Part shown: positions 7,414 to 15,765 of the stretch, piece by piece
Numbering within the stretch: position 1 is the stretch's first letter
How the letters are laid out: each line of letters starts with the position of its first letter
Assembly (NCBI RefSeq): GCF_001729485.1
Contig: NZ_CP017157.1
Coordinates: 1,550,001 to 1,614,000, forward strand
Reading direction: 5' to 3'
DNA: 64,000 nt
Source: Streptomyces lydicus
GTDB lineage: Bacteria; Actinomycetota; Actinomycetes; Streptomycetales; Streptomycetaceae
Notes under the pieces: model-generated
Seen by the model: only the letters and a program-made list of their open reading frames with translations
Told to the model about the DNA's origin: nothing
The model's database searches: none
Made by a program: the position numbers and the translations under genes

Positions 7414-10400
7414 TATGCCTCTACTGACGTCCCTGCTTGCTTGCGGTTCAGCATCGAGATTCGGGTTTGCGCCCAAAGTTCACTGATGACGTGCAGATGT
7501 TGCTCCATTTCCTCCGACATCTCCGTCTCATTGTCCGAGCGCGTTTCCTTGACTCGATTATTTATCTGCGCGTCAGTGAGACCCTCCTTCTTGAGTTGCT
7601 TCTTCAGGTCCGCCTCAGAGAGGTGGCTGTTCTCCTCGATGAATTTGTCGCGATTAGCTTCCAACTCCGCGCGCTTCGCTTGCTGCGCCTCGGCGCGTCC
7701 GTCAGTGTCCTCGCGATATGTGGTGCTGTAATATACCGGAATCTTCTGTTCGGCCAGTGCCTTGCGCAGCTCCAGCGAGCAGTCGGCGTGGCCCGGGCTC
7801 TCCTTGGGGGTGCCGCACGGCTCTCGCTCGGTGTAGAGCCCGGCTATGGTATAACCCTCCGCCCCCTTGGTCGCATTGAGGCGATTTATCCACTGAAGAA
7901 GGTGTCGCTCGGAATGGCGGGGAGTTGCTCCGTCGCTCTGGGCAGGAACCGACGAATCGACAATGTATGTGCTGTTGCCGTCGGAGTCCACGACTTCCAC
8001 AACGGCGTAGTTCTTTTCGGAGAAGTCGGGGACATTGTCTTTTGCGTCCTTGAGAAGCGCCGCAAAGCGTGGCGTGATGTTTGCCTTGTCTGAGCCGGTT
8101 TTTGCTCGCTGGAGGTCCTGCATGGCCTTGTAGGCCGCGCTTCCCTTTTCGCGATACTTCGGCGGTATGAGGTTGGCTTTCCCTTTTCCGCTCGCCGTAT
8201 TTGCTCGGCGGCCGGCAGCGACCGACTCGTCGAACTCCGTTGCCGGGTCTTCCCGGTCCTTGCCCTGTTGCCGCGCCGCACCCTTGTAAGGCGTCTTGCC
8301 GTCGGGCGCACGCTCGGGGCTGCTTCCTACACTGTTGTTCGCATGGAATGCCAAGCTCATGCGGGCCACGGTGGCGATGACGACATGTCGATGGCCGTCA
8401 TTCATGCGGGAGAAGTCGGGGCCGAGGATGTCTCGGAGTTCCTTCTCCGTGAAGGCGGTCGGGGGGATGTCGGTGTCCTTGACGGCATCCCGTGCGGCCG
8501 CGTGATCCTGCTGTGCCTGTTCGTACTTTGCTGTGGCATCCGCCAGCGCTTGCGCGTTCTTCTCGCTCGGGTGCTCGTCGTTTTCCTTGACTGCCTTCGC
8601 GTGTTCTGCTCGGGCGTCGTGCAGAGCATTCCTGGCATTCGCAACGCTTTGCGTGGCGTCCACGTAGGCGGCACGCCTATTGGCCGACACCTCCAGGAGG
8701 TTGGCCAGACGTCCGTTTTTCGCCCACTCACGCAGGTGGACGTAGGCAGGATTATCCGCAGGATTTTCGGGGTGCAATTCGATCCTGTGGACCGGGGTGC
8801 CGACGCTTTCGTGCTCCCGCACCAAGCCCTGGGACGTGTCGGGCGGACGGTTCGAATGCTTCAGGTCCGACGCTTCAGGCTGCGGAAGCTTTTCGTTTCG
8901 TGCTTCGCGCGACTCGCTTGCAGTCTGGTGGTGAGGGTCGTCGGCATCGGGCATGTCCACGTCGGAGGCGTTGTCCGGCGTGTAGTCGTTCGGCTTGTGA
9001 TGCTTCTGGGCAGCTCCCTCGTCGATGTCCATGTCGTCGGGGGAGAGCTTGTGCTTCTTGCCGTCGCCACCGCCGGCGGGTTCGGCGGCCGGGCGGCGGT
9101 TGTTCGCTGTGTCCCGGGAGGGCGTGGCTGAAGTGTTCGCGAGGGGTTGGCGGTTGGGGTTGAGGGGGATGGCGTGGACGCCGTTGGTGCCGTCGTGGAG
9201 GGGGGTGTTGCTGTGTTGGCCGGTTTGGGCGTCGATGTAGGTGAGGTTGCCGTGGTGGTTGACGACGTTCCAGGCGTGGGCGCGGCCGTTGTGGTCTTGG
9301 GTGATGATGACGGCTTGTGAGCCGTGGCCGGCGTTGTGGAGGTCGTTTTCCAGGCGGTGGAAGGCGTCGGGTCCGTTGCCGTAGTCGTTGAAGCGGGTGC
9401 CGAGGGTGTTTTCGATGCGGTCGCGGCCGTTGTTTTCGCCGCGGTCGGAGGGGGTGCCGTCGGGGTGGGTGTCGGGGGTGCGGTGGGCGGCGGCGGTGGG
9501 GTGGCCGGCGTAGGTGTCGGCGGTGGCGAGGGCGGCGTCGACGCAGTTGTTGTTGCGGCCGGGGGCGTCGGGGCCGGGGTGGTTGATGGTGTTGATCCAG
9601 TGGCCGGTCTCGGGGTCGGGGTGGCGTTGGGGTTGGCCGTTGTCGTCCTTGGGGATGGCGTTTTCGACGTGTTGTTGGTGTTCGTCGGTGGGGCCGTCGA
9701 GTCCGCCGGGGCGTTCGCGGTTTCGGGTGTCGGAGGCGGGGGTGTGCTCGCCTTGGCCGCCGTGCTCGGAGGGGGCGCCGTGCTGGGAGTGGTCGGAGTT
9801 CTCGGAGTGGGCGGAATTTTCGGAGCTGTCCGAGCTGTCCGTGCGGTGCGGGTTGTTGATGTCGTTCGCGTGGTCGGTGGGGTGGTCGCTGCGGTCGGCA
9901 TCCGGGGTCGGTGAACTGCCGGCCGCGGTGGTGGGTGCGCCGGCCGGGTGCTGCGGGTTCTGAGGGTTCTGCGGGTTCTGAGGGTGCGGGGGCTGCTGCT
10001 GGTACGGGTTGGGGTGCTGCGGCTGCTGAGCGTACGGATTCGGCTGCTGCTGCGGCATGTGTTGCGGTTGCTGCTGCGGCTGGGTGTACGGGTTCGGCTG
10101 CTGGTGTTGCGGCTGCGCGTATGGGTTGGCCTGCTGCGGGTTCGGCTGCTGGTGCGGCTGCGCGTAGGGGCCGGGCTGCTGCTGGTACGGGCCGGGCTGT
10201 TGGTGCTGAGGCTGCTGGGTGTACGGGTTTTGCTGCTGGTGGGGCTGCTGGGCGTACGGGCCCGGCTGCTGCTGAGGCTGCGGTTGGTGCTGCGGCTGTT
10301 GGGCGTACGGGTTCGGCTGCTGGTGTTGCGGCTGCTGCTGCTGGGCGTACGGGTTGGCCTGCTGCGGGGTCGGCTGCTGGTGCGGCTGCGCGTACGGGCC

Positions 10401-13400
10401 CGGCTGTTGGTGCTGGGGCTGCTGGGTGTACGGGTTTTGCTGCTGCTGGGCGTACGGATTCGGCTGCTGGTGCTGGGGCTGGGCGTACGGGCCCGGCTGC
10501 TGCTGGGGCTGCGGTTGGTGTTGCGGCTGCTGCTGGGCGTAGGGGCCCGGCTGCTGGTGCTGTTGAGGCTGCGGCTGTGCGTGCGGGGTGGGCTGCTGGG
10601 GCTGCTGCTGCGGCTGGGGTTGTGGCTGCTGCTGTGGGTGAGGTTGTGCCTGGGCCTGCTGCTGAGCCTGGGCCTGTTGCTGGGCGTGCTGTTGTGCCTG
10701 TGCCTGTTGCTGTGCCTGAGCCTGTTGCTGGGCGTGCGCCTGGGCCTGTGCCTGCTGCTGTGCCTGGGCTTGTTGCTGGGCGTGCGCCTGGGCCTGTGCC
10801 TGCTGCTGTGTCTGAGCCTGCTGCTGAGCGTGCGCCTGGGCCTGTGCCTGCTGCTGTGCCTGCGCCTGGGCCTGCTGTTGGGCCTGGGCTTGTTGCTGTT
10901 GCTGTGCCTGCTGCTGGTTTTGAGGCTGCGGCTGCGGTTGCTGCTGGGGCTGTGCCTGCTGCTGGTTCTGCGGCTGCTGCTGGGGGTTCGGCTGCTGCTG
11001 GGGGTTCGGCTGCGGCTGCGGCTGTTGGGGCTGCGGCTGGGCCTGCTGTTGGTTCTGAGGCTGCTGCTGGGGCTGCTGCTGGGGCTGTTGGTTCTGGGTC
11101 TGTGGCTGCTGCTGGGTGGGGTTGTAGGGCTGGCGGTTGGCGTCCAGGACGAGGTGCCAGACCTTGTCGGCGCTCGTGTTGATGGGCTGGTCGCTGACCT
11201 TGCCGGTCTGGCTGTCGACCCAGACGACCTTGCCGTTGTGGTTGACCGCATTGAAGACGTGGGCGCCGCCGGAGGGCCACGTGACGAGTACGGCTGCGGC
11301 CGCGCCGGGGCCGGCGTCCTGGAGGTCCTTGGCTATTTGGGCATAGCCGTCCTTGGAGTTCGTGCCGGAATTGCGGAACTTGGCGCCCGTGTACTGCTCG
11401 ATGTTGCGGGTGCCGTCGCGCTCGCCGGAAGCGCGGTCGATGCCGCCCTTGCCGTCCGGGTCGTAGGTGCGGACTCCGGAGACCTGCGGGTTGCCGTACC
11501 AGGACTCCATGAAGGAGCGGGTGCAGTCGGCGCAGTTGTTGGAGCGGCCGAGGACGGTGGGGCCGCCGTCGTTCTGGAGCTGGGCCCACGGCTGGAACGG
11601 GTCGTTGAAGGCCCGCGGGGTGCCGTCCGGGTTCCGCGGGAAGTTCGCCTCAAGTGCTTGCTGGTCGTGCGGGAACGGTGAGTACAGGCCGCTCGGCTGG
11701 TGGTTGAGGCTGATGCGTACGTCGACGTGGCTGCGGAGGTTCGCGGGCTGGGGGACCGGTGCCTGCGGCTGCGACTGTTGCTGCTGCTGGGGGGCCGGCT
11801 GGGGCTGTTGCTGGTTGGGGTGCTGCGGCGTCTGCTGCTGGTGCGGCACAGGCTGCGGCTGCAGCACAGGCTGCGGCTGCGGAGCCGGCTGTTGCTGCGG
11901 AGCGGGCTGTTGCTGAGGTTGCTGCTGCTGGGGAGCTGGCTGCTGCTGTTGCTGTGGCTGCTGCTGGTTTTGTGGCTGCTGCTGCTGCTGCGGCTGCGGC
12001 TGGGGCTGTTGCTGTTGCGGTGCTTGTTGCTGGGTGGGGGTGTTGCTCTGAAGGGTGGGCTGAGCCTGCTGGTGAGGCTGCTGCTGCGGGGTGTTCTGGG
12101 GCTGCTGCTGGTGCGGGACGTTGGGGCTCGGGGCAGCGGGGGCCTGGGCGCCCGGGGTGGACGGGGCCTGCGCGGGGGTGCCGGCCTGGGGGCGGTCCGC
12201 GCGGGTGGGGGCGGTGGGCTGCTGCGCCGCGTCCGGGCGTGCGGGGGAGGGCTGCTGTGTGCCGTTCGGCTGCTGCGCTCCGTCGGGGCGCGCGCCATCG
12301 GGGCGGTTGGCGTCGGGGCGCCCTCCGTCGGGACGTCCTCCGTCAGGGCGGGTGGCATCCGGGCGCGCGGCGTCGGGCCGAGTGCCGTCAGGACGCGTGC
12401 CGTCGGGGCGGTTGGTGTCCGGGTGGGCGTCCTCGGGACGGGTGCCGTCGGGGCGCGGGGTGGGGGAACCGGGGGTTTCGGGGCGGGAGTCGGTGTCGCG
12501 CTGAGGGCCGTCGAGGCGGGGGTTGTGCGGGGGGCGCTCCGGGCTCTGCTGCTGGGTGTGGTCCTGGACTGCCTGGGAGCCGTCCGGGCGGCGGTTGTCG
12601 CCGGGGGGAGCCGTGGGGGCGTCCTGGCGGGGGCCGTCGAGGCGCCGGTCGTGCGGAGGCGGCGTCTGGTCGCGGCGAGGGCCGTCGAGGCGGGGGTTGT
12701 AGGCGGGGCGGTCCGGGCCGGTCCGCTGGGTGTGGTCCTGGATCGCCTGGGAACCGTCGGCGCGCCGGTTGGCGGGACGGGCGGCAGCGCTTCCACCGGT
12801 GGTGGACGGGCTGCCGGTCGTGGAGGGGCTGCCGGTGCCGGACGGGGTGCCGGTGCGGGGCGGGGTGCCGCCGCGGGGGGCGGCGGTGGGGTTGGCGCTG
12901 CCACCGTGGGGCGGCATGGCGCCCATCATCATCGGCCCGTTGGCCTGGGAGGCGTTGGGCTGCGCCTGTTGGGGCGTGGGGGTGGAGGCGGAGGGGGCGC
13001 TGCTCGGGTCAGCGGTGTGCTGGGTGGGCGGCGGCAGGGTCGCGGTGTCCGCGGACTGCGTCCTGACGGTGGTGTCGTCGGGGTCCACGGTGGGCATGGG
13101 GTCGCCCGGCGCCGGGTCGCGCTGCTGGATCGGCTGCCCGGACGAGGGGGTGTGCTGGACCGGTGCGCCCTGGGGCGCCGTGCCGACATGCGGCATGGAG
13201 GGGCGGCCGCCGCCACTGCCGGTGGAGTTGTCCCCGTTGGTCGTACCGCTGTCGGCACCGTCGTGGGAGGTGCCGGAGTTGTCGCCGTACGAGGGCGGAT
13301 TGCCGGCCACGGGGTCGGGTGTGGGCGAGGGATCGGGCGTGGGCGAGGGGGCGGGCGACTGGGACGCGTCCGGACGGGCGGCGTCGGGGGTGTGGTCCGG

Positions 13401-15041
13401 TGCCGGCTGGGTGCTGACCGGGTCGGAGTCGGGGCGGGCCGCGTCCGGGGTGGTGTCGTGCGCCGGCTGGGTGCTGACCGCGTCCGAGTCCGGGCGGGCG
13501 AAGTCGGGTGTGGTGTCCCGGGCGGGCTGAGTGCTGACCGGGTCCGAGTCCGGGCGAGAGCTGTCGTGCGTCGGGCCGGAGTCCGGGTGTGAGGAGTCCG
13601 GCGTCGGGCCGGAGTCCGGGCGCGAGGAGTCGTGAGTCGGGCCGGAGTCGGGGCTCGGGCCGGAGTCCGGCGTGTGGCCGGAATCGGGGGTGTGGTCGGC
13701 GCTGTACGGGCTGTCGTTGCCGCCCTGATAACCCTCGTCGAACGGGGAACGCTGGTCCGGCGGCGGGAGGGGCTGGGAGTCCGGGACGGTGTGCGGGGTG
13801 TCCGAGCCGTTGGAACCGTTGGGGCTGTTGGAACCGGTGGGGCCGTTGGTGTCGGCCGCGGAGTTGTTGGACGTGGCAGACGGGCTGGAGGCGCCGTTGC
13901 CGTCCGTGCCCGAGTTGCCGGCGTTGTCGGAGGCGCGGGGGGTGTGGCTGGTGGAGCCGCCGTCCGAGCCGCCGTTACGGCCGCCCGCGCCGCTGCCCCC
14001 GGCGGAGTCGTTGGAGGTGCTGCCGGACCCACCACCGTCAGAGCCGCTGCCCGATCCGCTGCCGGAGCCGCCGTCGGACCCCGTCTGCGAACCCGAGTCG
14101 GAACCGGAGTGGGAACCGGAGTCGGAACTGCCCTCGGAGCCCGAGCGGTTGCTGTTCGAGCCGGCGCCGTCCCCGGCGCCGTCCCCGTTGCCGTTGCGCG
14201 AGCCGCTACCGCTACCGCTGCTGCTGTCGCTGTCGGAGCTGGTGGATTCGCTGGAGCCGCCGTGCTCGCCCCCGTCCCCGCCGTGCTCGCTGCCGTGGCC
14301 GGCGGCGGAGTCCAGGCCGCCGCGGGCGCGGTGTCCGGCGCGGTGGCCGGCGCCGTCGCGCAGGCTCTCGCCGAGGGTCTCGCCGGTGTTCTTGATCGCG
14401 TCCGTGGCGGCGCTCTGGCCCTCCTTGAGGGTGCGGCCGAGGTTGTAGCCGTTCTGGGCGCCGAAGTTCTGGTTGACGGTCTGGGCGATGATGTCCGAGA
14501 CCATGGCCTCCAGAGCGGAGATCACCGGCTCCTTGGCGGCCTCCAGGATCGCGTCGAGCAGCTGCTTGGCGACCTCCTTGAGGATCTTGCGGACCATTTC
14601 ACGGGTGGCCAGCGTCGCCGCCGCGCCGCCGATTTCCGACAGGCCCAGGGTGAAGGGTGCCGCCGCTTGTGCGGCGATGATTTCGGCCGCCAATATCGCC
14701 AATTGGGCGATAACGGCGACTTTCATGCCGATGACGAGGGCGGCGGCGGCCTCAAGGGTGAAGGCGATGACCTCCGCCGCCTCGCGGGCGTCGTTGAAAT
14801 AGCCCGAACCGCCGCCGAACTTGTCCCATGCCTTGCTGAAGCCCTCGATCGAGTCGCCGGCGTTCTGGCTGAGCACATTGGACGCCGACGTGACGCCCCG
14901 CGACTGGTGTCCCTCCACCTCCGCGGCGAACGTGCGCCACACCTGGGCGCACTCGATCAGCTTGTCCTCGTCGGCGGTGGGCCACTCGAAGCCGAGCATC
15001 TCGAGGACCCACTCAAGAGCGTTCGGCAGCATCATGGACAA
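7413..15041 (-). CDS. Giant WXG100-like polymorphic toxin: two Tox-PL domains and a C-terminal deaminase
   Basis: 2542 residues. TTG at 15041 sits 8 bases after GGGGGA; ATGs at 15035 and 15032 are alternatives. Residues 1-200 form a CpnT/WXG100-like helical domain (NALEWVLEMLGFEWP; hydrophobic helices around 85-150). Residues 230-1100 are a Ser/Gly, then Pro/Asp/Gln-rich linker. Tox-PL domain 1 has Cys1170 (NNCADC), His1261 (GAHVFNAVNH) and Asp1276 (WVDSQTG). A Gln-rich spacer covers about 1305-1695. Tox-PL domain 2 has Cys1833, His1922 and Asp1937 (YIDAQTG). The tip carries a deaminase signature: His2376-Ser-Glu2378, Pro-Cys2409 and Cys2421 (TEREPCG, HADCSLEL), closest in my reading to the XOO_2897-like family. 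A basic/acidic helical tail follows. Papain-like glutamine deamidase and nucleic-acid/nucleotide deaminase activities are inferred from these motifs. It follows a WXG100 gene, which suggests type VII secretion. Confidence 0.85.
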   Translation of the reverse strand: MSMMLPNALEWVLEMLGFEWPTADEDKLIECAQVWRTFAAEVEGHQSRGVTSASNVLSQNAGDSIEGFSKAWDKFGGGSGYFNDAREAAEVIAFTLEAAAALVIGMKVAVIAQLAILAAEIIAAQAAAPFTLGLSEIGGAAATLATREMVRKILKEVAKQLLDAILEAAKEPVISALEAMVSDIIAQTVNQNFGAQNGYNLGRTLKEGQSAATDAIKNTGETLGESLRDGAGHRAGHRARGGLDSAAGHGSEHGGDGGEHGGSSESTSSDSDSSSGSGSGSRNGNGDGAGDGAGSNSNRSGSEGSSDSGSHSGSDSGSQTGSDGGSGSGSGSGSDGGGSGSTSNDSAGGSGAGGRNGGSDGGSTSHTPRASDNAGNSGTDGNGASSPSATSNNSAADTNGPTGSNSPNGSNGSDTPHTVPDSQPLPPPDQRSPFDEGYQGGNDSPYSADHTPDSGHTPDSGPSPDSGPTHDSSRPDSGPTPDSSHPDSGPTHDSSRPDSDPVSTQPARDTTPDFARPDSDAVSTQPAHDTTPDAARPDSDPVSTQPAPDHTPDAARPDASQSPAPSPTPDPSPTPDPVAGNPPSYGDNSGTSHDGADSGTTNGDNSTGSGGGRPSMPHVGTAPQGAPVQHTPSSGQPIQQRDPAPGDPMPTVDPDDTTVRTQSADTATLPPPTQHTADPSSAPSASTPTPQQAQPNASQANGPMMMGAMPPHGGSANPTAAPRGGTPPRTGTPSGTGSPSTTGSPSTTGGSAAARPANRRADGSQAIQDHTQRTGPDRPAYNPRLDGPRRDQTPPPHDRRLDGPRQDAPTAPPGDNRRPDGSQAVQDHTQQQSPERPPHNPRLDGPQRDTDSRPETPGSPTPRPDGTRPEDAHPDTNRPDGTRPDGTRPDAARPDATRPDGGRPDGGRPDANRPDGARPDGAQQPNGTQQPSPARPDAAQQPTAPTRADRPQAGTPAQAPSTPGAQAPAAPSPNVPHQQQPQNTPQQQPHQQAQPTLQSNTPTQQQAPQQQQPQPQPQQQQQPQNQQQPQQQQQPAPQQQQPQQQPAPQQQPAPQPQPVLQPQPVPHQQQTPQHPNQQQPQPAPQQQQQSQPQAPVPQPANLRSHVDVRISLNHQPSGLYSPFPHDQQALEANFPRNPDGTPRAFNDPFQPWAQLQNDGGPTVLGRSNNCADCTRSFMESWYGNPQVSGVRTYDPDGKGGIDRASGERDGTRNIEQYTGAKFRNSGTNSKDGYAQIAKDLQDAGPGAAAAVLVTWPSGGAHVFNAVNHNGKVVWVDSQTGKVSDQPINTSADKVWHLVLDANRQPYNPTQQQPQTQNQQPQQQPQQQPQNQQQAQPQPQQPQPQPNPQQQPNPQQQPQNQQQAQPQQQPQPQPQNQQQAQQQQQAQAQQQAQAQAQQQAQAQAHAQQQAQTQQQAQAQAHAQQQAQAQQQAQAQAHAQQQAQAQQQAQAQQHAQQQAQAQQQAQAQPHPQQQPQPQPQQQPQQPTPHAQPQPQQHQQPGPYAQQQPQHQPQPQQQPGPYAQPQHQQPNPYAQQQQNPYTQQPQHQQPGPYAQPHQQPTPQQANPYAQQQQPQHQQPNPYAQQPQHQPQPQQQPGPYAQQPHQQQNPYTQQPQHQQPGPYQQQPGPYAQPHQQPNPQQANPYAQPQHQQPNPYTQPQQQPQHMPQQQPNPYAQQPQHPNPYQQQPPHPQNPQNPQNPQHPAGAPTTAAGSSPTPDADRSDHPTDHANDINNPHRTDSSDSSENSAHSENSDHSQHGAPSEHGGQGEHTPASDTRNRERPGGLDGPTDEHQQHVENAIPKDDNGQPQRHPDPETGHWINTINHPGPDAPGRNNNCVDAALATADTYAGHPTAAAHRTPDTHPDGTPSDRGENNGRDRIENTLGTRFNDYGNGPDAFHRLENDLHNAGHGSQAVIITQDHNGRAHAWNVVNHHGNLTYIDAQTGQHSNTPLHDGTNGVHAIPLNPNRQPLANTSATPSRDTANNRRPAAEPAGGGDGKKHKLSPDDMDIDEGAAQKHHKPNDYTPDNASDVDMPDADDPHHQTASESREARNEKLPQPEASDLKHSNRPPDTSQGLVREHESVGTPVHRIELHPENPADNPAYVHLREWAKNGRLANLLEVSANRRAAYVDATQSVANARNALHDARAEHAKAVKENDEHPSEKNAQALADATAKYEQAQQDHAAARDAVKDTDIPPTAFTEKELRDILGPDFSRMNDGHRHVVIATVARMSLAFHANNSVGSSPERAPDGKTPYKGAARQQGKDREDPATEFDESVAAGRRANTASGKGKANLIPPKYREKGSAAYKAMQDLQRAKTGSDKANITPRFAALLKDAKDNVPDFSEKNYAVVEVVDSDGNSTYIVDSSVPAQSDGATPRHSERHLLQWINRLNATKGAEGYTIAGLYTEREPCGTPKESPGHADCSLELRKALAEQKIPVYYSTTYREDTDGRAEAQQAKRAELEANRDKFIEENSHLSEADLKKQLKKEGLTDAQINNRVKETRSDNETEMSEEMEQHLHVISELWAQTRISMLNRKQAGTSVEA
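9957..11130 (-). repeat. Gln-rich coding repeat (CTG/CAG-rich) between the two Tox-PL domains
   Basis: About 390 codons dominated by Gln with Pro, Ala, Asn and Tyr. The 5' half in gene direction (10620-11130) has QAQ/QQA and HAQ units. The 3' half (about 9990-10560) has repeated NPYAQ, GPYAQ and NPYTQ units separated by P/Q/H runs. On the plus strand it reads as dense CTG/CTGC triplets. Likely an unstructured, slippage-prone spacer. Confidence 0.85.
11746..12115 (-). repeat. Second Gln/Pro-rich coding repeat before Tox-PL domain 1
   Basis: About 120 codons of Gln/Pro runs (QQPQ, PAPQQQ and PQPQP patterns), also CTG/CAG-rich, immediately N-terminal to the first Tox-PL domain of the giant toxin. 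Confidence 0.75.
12265..12475 (-). repeat. 15-bp-period coding repeat (RPDGx)
   Basis: About 14 units of a pentapeptide R-P-D-[GA]-x, coded by a 15-base period (GTCGGGGCG-type core on the plus strand), inside the toxin linker. Confidence 0.75.
13381..13560 (-). repeat. Three 60-bp direct repeats in the toxin linker
   Basis: Three adjacent 60-base units (13381-13440, 13441-13500, 13501-13560) share the core GCTG[GA]GTGCTGACCG and code for a 20-residue unit built around ARPDSD-VSTQPA-DTTPD. They mark linker expansion by tandem duplication. Confidence 0.8.
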
Positions 15042-15158
15042 GGCGGAATTCCCCCGTGAAATCTATGCATTTCGGCTTGCTGCGGGTGAGGACCTCGCGG
15101 AGAGGCGCCCTCGTCGGAAGGGCGGGGCCGGGTCGGGCGTGTGAGCCGGCCGGTGCGC

Positions 15159-15662
15159 TCAGTGCTTGGGTGGGTACCAGGCGGTGGTGGTGACCTCTTC
15201 GGGCTGCTTGGTCGGGTCCTGCCACGCCTGCTTGTTGTCGACGTGCTGCTTCATCAGCGCGTCATTGAAGTCCTCGTTCTCCGCGTGGTTCTTCGACATG
15301 TCGGTCAGCGCCTTGCCGATTTCCTGGAGCTTCGCGGAAAGGTGGCCCATGGACTCGTACATGCCGTCGCGCACGCCCTCATAGGCGACGCCGAACTTCT
15401 CGCCGAGATCGTCGTCCCCCCACGGCGGAGCGCCGTCCTTGCTGGCGAACGTCGTCAGGCCGCTCACGAACTGCTGGCCGAACGACTTCTCCTCCGGCTG
15501 GGGCTGCTTCGAGGGGTCGGCCGGCGGGCCCGCGCCGAGCGCACTCAGGCCGTTCATCAAACGCGCCACGGACTGGTAGAAGTCCTCGCCGAGCTTGGTG
15601 AAGTTCGTGCCCTCGGACTTGAGGGACTCCACGTCTGTCTGGAAGCCACCTGCTCCGGCCAC
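15159..15662 (-). CDS. WXG100-family type VII secretion partner protein
   Basis: 167 residues, GTG at 15662 with a GGGGGG run upstream. The protein is mostly helical, with a heptad-like N-terminal half (FQTDVESLKSEGTNFTKLGEDFYQSV), then PPWGDDDLGEKFGVAYEGVRDGM holding the W-x-x-type turn, and a second helical stretch (HLSAKLQEIGKALTDMSK). No signal peptide. This matches the ESAT-6/WXG100-like proteins that lie next to large WXG toxins in actinomycetes. It lies 117 bases upstream of the giant toxin on the same strand and is probably its export or folding partner. No type VII core genes (EccC, EccD) are in this window. Confidence 0.75.
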   Translation of the reverse strand: MAGAGGFQTDVESLKSEGTNFTKLGEDFYQSVARLMNGLSALGAGPPADPSKQPQPEEKSFGQQFVSGLTTFASKDGAPPWGDDDLGEKFGVAYEGVRDGMYESMGHLSAKLQEIGKALTDMSKNHAENEDFNDALMKQHVDNKQAWQDPTKQPEEVTTTAWYPPKH

Positions 15663-15689
15663 AACGCCCCCCGCGTTCGTAATGCTTAC

Positions 15690-15718
15690 CCAATGAAAGC
15701 TTCAAGCCAAAGCTTAAC
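15690..15718 (-). promoter_or_regulatory. Possible promoter/operator upstream of the WXG100-toxin genes
   Basis: A short AT-richer patch between the Imm35-like gene and the WXG100 gene. AAAGCTT occurs twice (15696-15702 and 15709-15715), 13 bases apart, each holding the palindrome AAGCTT. On the minus strand TTGGCT is followed about 16 bases later by TAAGCAT, a loose promoter match. Confidence 0.3.
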
Positions 15719-15765
15719 TGCCACCGCTGACAACCCACCAGCCGCCACAGGGCGGGCAAAGTGGC

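Noticed and set aside
9957..11130. Possible CRISPR array from regularly repeated short units
   Set aside because: The units are codon-phased Gln/Pro/Tyr repeats without unique spacers of constant length, and no cas gene is present.
8861..11589. Very long alternative minus-strand ORFs (796 and 904 residues) and a 577-residue Leu-rich plus-strand ORF across the Gln-rich part of the toxin
   Set aside because: They read Ser/Arg/Thr, Ala/Pro or Leu/Gly repeats, the expected shifts of CAG-rich coding DNA, and overlap a well-supported multi-domain protein.
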